This document shows positions 1-11,300 of a stretch of DNA of 39,294 nucleotides, one piece after another (position 1 is the stretch's first letter; each line of letters begins with the position of its first letter). The stretch spans positions 1,335 through 40,628 of the forward strand of contig JBBBWG010032986.1 in assembly GCA_037176905.1 (NCBI GenBank), written 5' to 3'. Position numbers and translations under genes: made by a program. Below the pieces are notes generated by a model. That model was not told the origin of the DNA, did no database searches, and was given only the letters and a program-made list of their open reading frames with translations. This DNA is from Azolla pinnata (taxonomy: Eukaryota > Streptophyta > Polypodiopsida > Salviniales > Salviniaceae).

Positions 1-18
1 TCTCTCTCTCTCTCTCTC
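1..18. repeat. (TC)n microsatellite
   Basis: Nine TC units at the left edge, probably continuing outside the window. CT-rich tracts of this kind are common around plant transcription start regions, so it may belong to the leader or core promoter of the STIC2-like gene. Confidence 0.8.
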
Positions 19-59
19 GCCTATCTCTCAGGGGCGTCACGGCTGTGTGATTTGATTGT

Positions 60-2885
60 ATGGTTGCTCGATTTCAAAGCTTTTTCCTGCAACGTCCGCC
101 GGACCCGACGAGAGCTCCGCCGTTTCCCGCCGTTTCTGTTTCTGCTCGGAAACCCCTCTTCCCTCCTGCCCGAAATGCCGAGATTTTCGGGGGTTTTTGG
201 TGCTCTCTATGAAGAAGCTGAGCTGGCTTTTCCGCAGGTTCTGGTTTTTTTGTGCTCTCTATCCCTCTCTCAAGAGTCATGGCTTAGATTGTATGGATGT
301 TCAACCCGACGCTTTTCTTGTAACTTGAACACCTGGTGGATTTGATGGATGGGAGCTTTGTCTTTCCAGCGTGCTTCCGTCGTAGCATTATCTCTCAGGA
401 ACGTCTCTTTCCTTCTAGTCCGTGCTGCCAGAAACGGGGAGATTTTGTGCTGTCCCCGTGAAGCTATTGCTTGCTTGTCTTCTGCAGGTTCTGGTCTCAA
501 CGCGTGTGCGTTTCAAAACATTCCCTAGCAACTGTGCCATCTCTGACTCTCATGATCGTAGACGTTTCATAGATGGAAACAAAAGGTTTTATCTCCCTTT
601 AAAAAAAAATTGCCCTCCATTCCAGAACTGTTTCCTGTCAGGGGGTAAAGATTCTGCCTCTCTTTCTTGTTCCCACATTGTCTGGCAAGAAGCATTTATG
701 AGCTGAATAGCATGGATAAAATCTACTTTTTCCTGTTTCTTGACATAGTTTTTTATATCATCGCAAATTGGTCTCTTTAATTGTCTCGCTAATTTCTATT
801 TTCATGAACCTTGTATTTTCTAATCTCTTTTTGTTCTTGAACACGACATTGCTCCAGTGACATTAGCTCTTTGTAGATTAGAAAATATTCTACTGAAGAC
901 AAAAAAGAACGAAGCTAAGGTTTTTCAGCTGTGGTGTTTTTTGGTTTGATTTTGCAGGATGTGGCCCTGAACAAGGCATCATTCGAACGAGTTTCTCAGT
1001 GGAAAGCCAAAGGTTTGGCTTGAAAGAAAATCCTTTGAGAATCACGTGTCTATTTGGAGGTAAAAAGGAGAGCTCAGGCCCAGAAAATACAGAAGATGCA
1101 TCGAAGAAGGTGAACCTTGTTTATATTCTTTCAAGTGTATAAACCAACAAAACAATCATCTGTGTGCATTCGCTCTCTTTCTAGAGAGATATAAATGACC
1201 TGTTGCACTATATTTTTGATGCTTCAGCTGGAAACTGTGTGATTACCTATGCAAATTCTTGAATGCTAGATATCTGAAAATGAACCGCCTCCTCTTTATG
1301 ATGCATTAGTGGAACGTCAGCCGATAACACCATCGCTGTAATGCTTATGCAGAAAGAAAATGTGGTTACCTGTTCAAAGTCTTTGATTTTAGGAGGTGTT
1401 GAAATGACTAGATAATATATTTCAGACAGGGTCATAGAGGAAAATGTGAAATTTGAAGACTGATTCTAGACACATAACTTTAATTCTAGAAGGCTATAAT
1501 ATGACAAGGTATCATACCCTTGTTTTCCATAGGTATACATCATCGTCTGGTTGCAACGTGTTTACGAATTTTTGCAGTGGTAAATGTGTGTACATAACCA
1601 GAGGTCATGATGTTTGCATCTTGGGTTTATTTGAGGAAATATTTCATTCTCAAAAGGCCTTGCACACTTTAAAATACCGTCCATGTGTATACTCGAGGAA
1701 ATGTTTCATTCTCAAAGGGCTTTGCACACTTTAAAATACCGTCCATGTGTATACTAAGTAAAATAATGTCTTTGGGGAAATTTGTGGTAAATCACGCAAT
1801 TTTTCTGAAAAATAACATTGACTATACCGTTTGCTGTATGAATTTACAGGCCGGATTGTTCGGCAACATGCAAGGCTTATATGACACAGTTAGGAAAGCT
1901 CAGCAGGTGGTTCAAGTTGAAGCAGTCCGTGTACAAAAGGAGCTAGCCGTGTAGTTCTCATATACCACCTCTTTTGCATTTGAGTAGCATCTAGGCTTGT
2001 TTTTATATAAGAATGATTATTCAGCCATATCTGTATGTTTTGATGTTTCAGGGCTGAATTTGATGGCTATTGCGAGGGCGAGCTTGTCAAGGTGCAGATA
2101 TTAATAGCCCAAATTCAATATATGTTATGGCAGTACTATTCTGATAAATCTAGCATGAGAGGCAAAATCTCATGATTCGGGGTACTGTTTTCATTCACAG
2201 GCGACGTTGTCTGGGAATCAGGAACCTGTTCGTATTGAACTTACAGAAGCTGCTATGGAACTTGGAGCTGAGGTATGTAAGAAATATCTATTCCTAGTTC
2301 TCCTGTGTCAATTCTCACAGAAAATATGATGTTGTGCAGAAACTTTCAGCGCTGATAACAGAAGCTTACAAAGATGCACATCAAAAGAGTGTTAAGGTAA
2401 TAAGACTTTATTTCATCAAACGCCCATATTAACTATCATAAAACAGGCTGTACATTTTTCATGCATTACTTCACATTTATTTAAGGCTGTATGGAATAAA
2501 GATAATGACATTGATATTCAAAATTCAAAGCGCAACACTTTTTGCTGAGTGAAAATTGTTGCACTGAAGAAGCTTTTGTCTGAGAACTATGTAAAAATTA
2601 TGTTGAATTAAAAACGGTTAGGTTGATAATAATTTTGTTGCCAAAAAGAAGCTCATGAAGCTTTGGCTTATAAATGCATCTACATCAATACATATTTAAA
2701 CTAGTTGAATATAGAAAATCTTAGCATTATAAAACCTTTCCTGGTAACTCATCATAGCATTATAAAACCTCTCACATTGATCCAATGTATTTTATTCATC
2801 ATTACAGGCTATGAAAGAAAGAATGAAAAATCTCGCAGAAAGTCTCGGCATGCCACCTGGGCTAGGTGGTGGGATGAATATGTGA
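60..2885 (+). CDS. STIC2: Plastid nucleoid-associated YbaB/EbfC family protein, STIC2-like
   Basis: Exons 958-1109, 1850-1950, 2052-2091, 2201-2272, 2340-2396 and 2808-2885 join in one frame and give 165 residues ending at TGA 2883-2885. They read as a YbaB/EbfC DNA-binding protein: MQGLYDTVRKAQ, VQVEAVRVQKELA, AEFDGYCEGELVK, TEAAMELGAE, then a Gly/Pro/Met-rich tail. Plant members are plastid proteins; Arabidopsis STIC2 was found as a suppressor of tic40. Exon 2 begins with two bases of a split codon, so exon 1 must end in phase 1. The best candidate is 60-192: ATG at 60, 44 codons rich in Ser, Pro, Arg and Ala and poor in acidic residues, like a transit peptide. Its donor (G/GTTTTT) is weak and joining makes a Gly codon. 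A rival start is ATG 345 with a donor near 400. The body of the gene is secure; exon 1 and the true start are not. All introns are GT-AG. Confidence 0.82.
1633..1756. repeat. 62-bp tandem duplication in an intron of the STIC2-like gene
   Basis: Two adjacent copies, from 1633 and 1695, each run from GAGGAAAT through CATTCTCAAA and TTTAAAATACCGTCC to GTGTATACT, with only a few differences. It lies wholly inside the intron 1110-1849 and does not touch the splice sites. It looks like a recent slippage or unequal-exchange duplication. Confidence 0.9.
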
Positions 2886-4230
2886 TTTCAAACCCAGTAA
2901 ATTAAACTTTGTTAGTGGGATGCATTCTGGATCAATCGTCTGTCTGATGGCTCATCAGTATAGTGTTTTCAAACTTAAGAAGAATTCCCCTCCAAAATGG
3001 GAAGAGTTTCGTCCAAACTAGGAAGAGTTGTACTCGAAATCAAGGACAGTTTTTTCAGAATGTGGTTATTACGGCATTCAGGCTTTATTAATCACCTGTG
3101 TCTGGCCTAATTTCTGCACCTCCTACAAGTAAAACAACCGGCAATGATATGCATTTTTTCTTTACGAGAACATTTTAAATGCTGGATTATTTCTCAGGTA
3201 ATAAGCCCAGCAATTTGTATCGATGAGAAATGAAGGTCATATTCGATTGATTGGAATTTTTATGTTGAAACTTGCAAATCTTGGCATGTGGAGCTCGTGA
3301 TAAAGTGGCACAACCTGAAAACGTTGAAGATGATGGGTATTCTTGGTTGTAAACAGAATGTGAAACAAAGTAATCTCTAATTGTTTGTTTCGATCGGAGA
3401 TTTCTTGTTTCAATTGAAGCTTTTACATTAGATTTGCTATTGGAAGAATTTGAAGCAGCTTCCAAATGTTAAAATGGCATGTTGCTGGTAGGGCAAACAT
3501 GCAACTTATGATACGATAAATGATTATGGTTATGCTAGTAACTGAGTTTAGGGTATAGTTGCACATCAAATGTGCGGTGATCTCTTCAATTTTTGGGAAA
3601 TTGTAGAACAGGGCTTTAGGCTCCAAGGCAAATGAGGAACTGTCAAAGAAAGTAGCTGGAGTTTTAGAGCCTGAACAGTCAGACTTTGAAAATATCTACA
3701 AGTGGGTATTGGGCAATGCAGATTATGACCCAATCTTGGAATAAAATTGGAAGAAAATCCTCGTCTGCATCTTGGCAGAATACTCGTTGTCCTTGAACCA
3801 AATATTGGATATATAAGCAATTGAGTGCGGATGTGGGATTTGCAGGAAGTCGAGGCACAATATTTTGGGCTTGTGAAATAAAAGAGAGCATGCATTATTT
3901 GGGAGCATATTCCCTTGATAATTTTGAATCTGAGAATGGCATCTAAAAACTGATCCATTTGTACAAAAAGAATGGACAAAGAGAAGCTCCCAAAACTAAT
4001 GATGGAGGGCCACTCGAGGGAAAAAAACGCGATCAATTATGAGCATACTGAGGAGTTTAGCAACAACTTGGTTGTCGATTGCCTTTTGAATGAGGGTTCT
4101 AGATCTACACTAATCTTTTGCCCATGGCTGTAAATAACAACGAGCTCCCAGTAAGCTAGTTGCAAATGCTAAGGCAGAGTTGACGAATTCGCCTAATGTA
4201 ATCGAAGCTCAGAGCATATTGTTGAGTAGT
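2886..4230. other. Intergenic region, no gene recognised
   Basis: The left part should hold the 3' UTR of the STIC2-like gene. Around 3625-3740 the plus strand has a 37-codon open stretch with protein-like composition (NEELSKKVAGVLEPEQ...), followed by repeated stops. This could be a decayed coding fragment, but I recognise no family. A 156-codon minus-strand frame at 3566-4036 has no recognisable motif and I treat it as chance. Confidence 0.5.
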
Positions 4231-4240
4231 GTTAGAGGTT

Positions 4241-5043
4241 GCTATGTATGTATGTATGTATGCATGCATGCATGCGTGCGTGCGTGCATGTATGCATGCA
4301 TGCATGTGTGTGCAATGTATGCATGTGGGTGTGCATGTATGTATGTATGTGTGCGTGTGCATGTGTGCATGTATGCATGCATGCGTGCAAGCATGTATGT
4401 ATGGATTGCCATATCTAGAATCTATCATGCATGCATGCGTGCATGTGGGCATAATGTACGGATGCATGCATGTATGTAGGCATAATGTACGTATGCATGC
4501 ATGCATGCTTGTGTGCGTGTGCATGGATGCATGGGAATTTGATCAAAACCACTGTCTGCATGCATGCATGCATGCATGGCGGTCAATCGAGCAGCATGCA
4601 AGCAAGCATGCATGCATGTGTGCGTATGCATGGATGCATGGGAAGTTCATCTAAACTACTATCTGCATGCATGCGTGCATGTGTGCTTACGCATGGATGC
4701 ATGGGAATTTCATCTAAACTACTATCTGCATGCATGCATGCATGCATGCATGGCGGTCAATCGAGCAACATGCAAGCATGCATGGCGGTCAATAAAGCAG
4801 CATGCAAGCAAGCAAGCATGCATGCATGCATGTGCGTCTATGCGCATGGGCTGTAGCCTTCAAAGGCATGCCTGCATGCATGCGTGCATGCATGGGTTAG
4901 CGGGCTATCTAGCTACATGCAAGCATGCATGCATGCATGCATCATGTATGCATGGGGGTTGCAGTCTTCAAGCCATGCATGCATGCATGGATGTGGGCGT
5001 AGGATTGATGCGTATGTGCATGCGGTGGCATGCATGTGCATGA
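4241..5043. repeat. ATGC-rich compound microsatellite/minisatellite, dense in CATGCA words
   Basis: About 800 bp dominated by ATGC, GTAT and GTGC tetranucleotides. Longer modules are embedded in it. One, starting GCATGGATGCATGGGAA and running through a CATCTAAACTACTATCTGC-like stretch, occurs at about 4521, 4628 and 4691. A second, ATGGCGGTCAATCGAGCA, occurs at about 4576, 4751 and (diverged) 4782. By eye the block holds about 40 overlapping CATGCA words, the core of the plant RY/Sph element. All six frames give low-complexity CMHAC-type translations that are not genes. The block ends about 320 bp before the Ca2+-ATPase start codon. Confidence 0.93.
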
Positions 5044-5364
5044 AGTCAGAACCGCAAGGAAAGCAGATAGAAGAAAAAGCAGAGAAGAAAAGCAGCAAAG
5101 AGGAACGGTCCCTTTCCACCGCCGTACGCGCACTGGGAGCGAAGGTACGAAGGCCCTGCAGGCAGTCAAAGGGAAGGAGACGGAGACGGAGACGGAGAGG
5201 GAGAGAGCTGAATGCAGCTACTTCTGTTGTGAGCTCTTCGGACTCTGGGAGAGAGAGAGAGGGAGAGAGAGAGAGAGAGAGAGCTCGAGAAAAGAGGGGA
5301 GATTTGAGAGGAAGCGAGAGAGCGAGAGAGAGAGCGAGAGGTTTTCAGGGGTCCGGGGAGCACC
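5044..5364 (+). promoter_or_regulatory. GA-rich probable leader/core promoter of the Ca2+-ATPase gene
   Basis: Purine-rich sequence leads up to the ATPase start codon. It includes (GGAGAC)n-like repeats near 5175-5200 and a GAGA tract at about 5248-5340. GA/CT tracts are frequent in plant 5' leaders. I see no clear TATA box, so the start of transcription is not placed. The ATG at 5365 sits in a CACCATGG context, close to a strong plant initiation context. Confidence 0.5.
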
Positions 5365-8300
5365 ATGGATGATCGGTTCGACATCTCCTACAAGAACCCG
5401 ACCCTGGATTCCCTGTCGAAATGGCGGAAAGGAGTGTTTGTGCTCAACGCAGCCCGCCGCTTCCGCCACACCGCCAACGTCGACACGATCCGACAGGTGC
5501 CAGCATTCTCCTCTCTCTAGTAGCCCCCTGTTGCTTTATTCGCGCATCGATGCCCTTTTTTGTTTCCCCCCCCCCCCCCCCCCCCCCCGGAAGTCGATCA
5601 TGTTGCATGTGATGCCAGATCGGTAGATTCTTTTATCACATTGGTTTCTGTTATTGCCAGTGTGGATGATGGAGGTCGAATAGAAACTCCCGTAATTGCG
5701 ATGTTGTGGCTTGGGGATGTAGATTGTGTTGGATTGCTGCTGTTGCAGGTCTGATATAAGCTCGTGTAATTATGGTATCAAGATCTTGGACAGATTATCT
5801 TAGGATTATGTTGTTGCTGTTGGATGGTCAGATACAAGTTCATATATTATTGCAATTTTGAGGTTCTGCGGTATAGATTCTGTTGCTCCCATTGGAGGTC
5901 AGATATGAGCCATCATGTGATTGAGATTGTTGTTGGAGGTCAGATCAGATAGAAGCTCGTGTAAGTTGGATATCAAGGTCTTGGATAGATTGTCTCAGGA
6001 TTGCCATTGGATGCCAGATATATTTCATGTAATTGCAGTGTCGAGGTTTTGTTTGGATTTTGTTGGTGCCATTGGAGATCAGACTATGAACTCATGTAAC
6101 TGCGGTATTGAGGATTTGGATTGTTGTCTTTGGAGGTAAAAAAAGCCTTGCCCTTTTGAGGGTCATGAGGCTTGTGTTACCCTTGAAGCTTGTGTCCTTT
6201 TGATCAGGTGGATTGTTTTGTTACCATTGAAGAGCCAAATATGACTCATATAATTGCTGTGAGGTTTTGGATAGATGATCATATTGTTACCAGGGATAAA
6301 AAAAATTGCTCTTTTTGTAAATGTGGTGAGTGATAAGGGATTATCATGCCCATCTCTATGATTAGAAGCTTCACAGGGACATCATATACTCAATGCTAGT
6401 TTTTGTGAAGTGAGGATATAAAGGAGTTCACTAATTGCATTTGGGTGTTCTCATGTGGACTAGACATGACAAGGATCCGTGAACTAGGGATGGAACGACC
6501 CATGTACTTTGTATCCTGGTATTAACGGTTGCTATCATCATTGGCACTCTTTTGCATCTGTCTATGGTGATTCCTCAAGATCTGGTTAGTGCAGGCATGG
6601 GCCTGTGGTACAAGCCAATGTTGTGTAATCACCACTCCGTTTGGTCTGGAGATTCAAGGATGATGTTGCCAAAGTGTGTTGGGTCATCCATTAGGATCTG
6701 CTAATGATAAGCAATATTAGAGATGAGATTAGAGAGAAGAGAATGATTTAAGAGTGATTATCCACACCAACCACCCCCAAGCGAAAGACTAAAGACCTTG
6801 GATATACCATGGAAACTAAGTGGTATGGATCCGATCACTAGAGAGCCTAGCCTCACCAAGCGAGAGTCTTTACAGCATCTCAGGATGGCATAATGAAACG
6901 AGGTAGCTAGTCCCCTTTATATAGGTCAACTTCCAAGGCTCCCTGACCACTAGGTGTGTTCACACCTGTCTAGTGTCCATATGGGTTCGTCCCAGTCCTA
7001 GGATAACTAGTTTCCCACTTATCCTACCCTGAAACCATTCAAATTAACCTTATACATTGGTTCCTAAGGTTACGCCTATAACATCATCTATCCATGTCAT
7101 TGGCCTACTGGTAGCTATGCTTGCACAGAGGTTGGCATACGTCACACTAAGAAGCTTGTAAGCTGGGAGTAAGCTGGGAGTAGAGTCTTTGTGATCGCTT
7201 TTGGCAAATTTTTAGCTAGCATATTATTGCTTTGCGAGCCCTCTGTAGCATGCAGACATTCATACACATCAGAGTCATGTGAACAGTCTAAGCTCAGATT
7301 GTTAAGTTGTAGAATTATTTGTTACCTTTAGGCAGTTTCAGTAATTTAATTACATTTTTTTTTATTGTGCCTTAGGTTATTATGGCCTCTGAAGACATTT
7401 CATTTCTATCCCATCTCTTCAACAATGGGAATCCTGTGATACACTGAAGTGATAGGGAATAAGTCATTTGTACTCTTTTGAAAAAGCTATACTGTTGACC
7501 TCAGAATCAGGATTGAGTGTATCGGCAGAGATAACTCTAAAAGTTTTAACAGATAGGAGTGGTGCTAATCTGCATGGTAAATTGAATACAAAGGGCAACA
7601 ATGTGCCGAATTGTTGTAGCCAGAATCATCAATATACAGAGAGAAGTAGGTTAAGGACAAGCAATGTACCTTTAAAATCTCATAAACTTACTATCACAAT
7701 GGTTGTTGGTGCGGTCAATTTATTAACACTACTTCACATGCAATTCTAACATGATGTCTTACAATGGATTGGCCACAACTCGATGATCCTGAGGGAGTTG
7801 AGCTTGCTTCAAAGACATTCATCTTGGATTGTGCCGTGCAGATCTTATGATGGATGAAGTTTTCATTTTTATCTGAGCAAATAATGTACAAGGCTTTGCT
7901 AAGGCAATACTCTTGAATGTCAAGGGTTTCTTTTTAATTCTATTTATTTCGGTTTATTGGTAATAAGGAAATAATGTTTGAAAGATGTCATTTATGCCCT
8001 ATTATAGGACGTCAATATATATCTTTCTTTCTTCTTCTAGCTTCATGCGCCTGTAAGTATTCATTCCACAGATACGGATCTGGTATGATGTCAATGGCAT
8101 GTGAAGGGTGTGCCTGCTAAACCAGGGCTTGTGAAAATGTATCTGATGTTATTTTCCTTGCAGGCAAAGGATAGGAGAAAACTAAGAGTTGCTCTCATGG
8201 TCACCAAAGCAGCAGTAATTTTTATGGGTATATCCTCCTTGCATTGAATGAAAAATATCTAAATTATTCTCTGCTCTGATATGTTTTTCTGTTAAGGTAG

Positions 8301-11300
8301 TCAATGTTTCCTCCCTAATGTTCTTGTTGTCTTTGTTGATTGAAGGAAGGGGACCGACAGTAAGTGCTGAAGAGCTGCAAGCACTCCAGACTGAATACGG
8401 ATTGGAGCTGTATAAAAGATTAGGTGGGCTAGAAGGTATCAGGAAGAAACTGGATATTCCCCACTTGGATCAGGGAGTTAAGGGTAATAAAGAAGACATA
8501 AAATTGAGGGAGGCTCGCTTTGGTGTCAATAAGTTTGATGCGAAACCTCCTCAAGGATTCTGGATGTATGTGTATGATGCACTCAAAGACCCTACGCTTA
8601 TTGTCTTAATAATCTGTTCGGTGATTTCTGTGGCAATTGGTATTCCAACAGAGGGCATCAGTGAAGGTTGGTATGATGGTGTGGGAATTCTCGTCAGCAT
8701 ATTGATTGTTGTATTGGTCACGGCAGTCAGTGATTACAGGCAGTCCTTGCAATTCCGGGTTCTTGAGAAAGAGAAAAATAAAATAAAAGTAAATGTGGTT
8801 CGAGATGGAATCAGGAAGAGTGTATTTAATCATGACCTTGTTGTGGGTGACGTAGTGATCCTTTCTACTGGTGATCAAATCTGTGCTGATGGTCTGTTTG
8901 TGCGTGGAAATTCATTAACCATTGACGAATCAAGTTTGACAGGTGAGAGTGAGTCAGTGCGTCCTGGTCCCGAGAAACCTTTCCTTCTAGCTGGAACAAT
9001 GGTCATAGATGGGGAAGGTACAATGCTGGTGACATCTGTTGGGATGAGAACTGAATGGGGTGTGTTAATGTCTAAGCTTAGTGAGGGCGGTAATAACGAG
9101 ACACCATTACAGGTTCGGCTGAATGGAGTTGCTACAGTAGTGGGAAAGATAGGGCTAGCCTTTGCCCTTCTTACTTTCTTTGTGTTATTGATCCGCTTCT
9201 TATTTGCAAGATTTCAAGAGGGATTTGAGAATTGGAAGTCAGAATATATCCTTGAAATTGTGAACTATTTTGCAACATCTGTTACTATTCTAGTGGTAGC
9301 TGTACCAGAGGGGCTACCACTTGCTGTTACACTGAGTCTTGCCTATGCCATGAATGAGATGATGAAGGATAATGCCCTTGTTCGTAACCTGGCAGCTTGT
9401 GAAACCATGGGTTCTGCCACCTGCATATGTAGTGACAAAACTGGAACACTAACGGCTAACAGGATGACTGTAGGCAAGGTGTGGTGTGCTGGCTATGTTG
9501 ATGTGGCTGAAAGAATATCAGCAAATTTCTCTGCAAAAGTGTCTCAATTGTTATTGGAGGCAATGTACTTGAACACAACTGGTGACATTGTGGAGCATGA
9601 GAATCAGTATGAAGTCCATGGATCTCCTACAGAATCTGCAATTTTAGACTTTGGTCGTAGCATGCTGTCTGGAGACTTTAAACAAGTTAGATCAACGTGT
9701 GAAATCACCAATGTTGAACCATTTAGTTCTGCTACAAAGAAAATGTTAACCCTGGTGAAACTAGAGAATGGTAGATACAGGTCACACTGTAAAGGAGCGT
9801 CAGAAATCGTACTGGAGATGTGTGACCATAAATTGGATGCAAATGGCACATCTGTTCCTTTGCTTTCTAGAGAAGTGGAGGAGCTGAAAGATGTGATCAG
9901 TGGTTTTGCCAAAGAAGCTCTTCGCACGATATGCTTTGCATTCAAGGAACATGATAGTGCAAATGAAATTGGAGAATTCCCAAGAGATGGGCTTACATTA
10001 GTAGCAATTGTTGGCATCAGGGATCCGGTTCGTGCTGGTGTGAAGGAAGCTGTCAACCTTTGTACTAAAGCTGGGATTAAAGTTCGGATGGTAACTGGAG
10101 ATAATATAGAGACTGCAAGGGCAATTGCACGTGATTGCAACATCCTTACAGAAAATGGGCTTGCTGTAGGAGGACCCGATTTCAGGAACTGGAGTCCTTC
10201 CGAGCTAGTGCAGAAAGTTCCAAAAATACAAGTACGTTCTCTTTGCTGTTTCTTCACAGATTCTTTATTCATCATGTAATCCGAACCAAAGGAAAAATTG
10301 TAAGAGGTCATAGTTATTCTCACAGTTGCCTGTTGAAGGTTAGCATTTTATTTTCTTGACATTGTCTTTATTTGGATGTATGTTTTGATTTAGATATTTC
10401 TTGGACTAGGGTTTTGACATTCAGATGTTTCTTCAAAGCATGTGGGGAAGGACGTAAGTGTAGAATAGCAATATATCATCAGCACGTCCTTTGATGGAAT
10501 GTTTCTAAAAATACCATACATGAGGTAATATAGAAGTGCCTGAAATCGAATTAAACAATAAAGACATTGGGATGGGTAGATGAGTTACCTCTTAATAATC
10601 TAGTCTTAAAAGTGTAGTGTCGTTTTATATGATGATAGCCTTCAAAAGATGGTGTCTTTCAATTTCAAGAAGTCAAGAGTGGTTGTCCTCTGAATCCAAA
10701 AGGCAAGTGAATATGTAATAAGACGTTGGGATATGTGGACTACAATAGGCATTGGGGATTATTCAACGTCAGACTTAACCATTGCTTCACTTAATTTGAT
10801 CTGAGATATAAATAAAAATGTTTGGAATAATGTAGATATGCAATACATTTTCATAGCATATAAATGAAAGGTATAAACTATCAGTTTTCTTTCTCAAAAT
10901 ATTTGTATCAGGCATGTGTAACTAGGCTATTCGGTGTTGCATTCAATTGTGCATATCTGATTTTTGTAGGTAATTGCGAGGTCATCTCCTACCGATAAAT
11001 TAAAGCTGGTAGAATTCTTGAAAGACCAGCAGGAGGTTGTTTCAGTTACAGGTGATGGAACAAATGATGCCCCAGCTTTGCATGAGGCGGACATTGGACT
11101 TGCAATGGGCATTGCTGGCACTGAGGTAAACTTTAAACTGGAGAACTTCACAAAAGTGATGATTACCTTTATGATTTTAGATTAGCAATCTTATTGTTTG
11201 TAAAATGTAGTACATACCAGAAGGCATATTGTATCAAGAAAGGTTCATTCATTAGGAAACCTTAATAAAACCAAAATGATAGCTGTTTAACACGACTCAA

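Noticed and set aside
3566-4036. 156-codon minus-strand frame
   Set aside because: No recognisable motif, overlaps other random frames and has no supporting splice context; treated as chance.
4156-5043. Many overlapping frames of 90-160 codons on both strands, rich in Met, His, Ala and Cys
   Set aside because: They are translations of ATGC/GTAT tandem repeats, open in several frames at once, with no domain or normal codon use.
9604-10323. 239-codon minus-strand frame
   Set aside because: It is antisense to the highly conserved ATP-binding region of the Ca2+-ATPase; the sense frame explains the openness.
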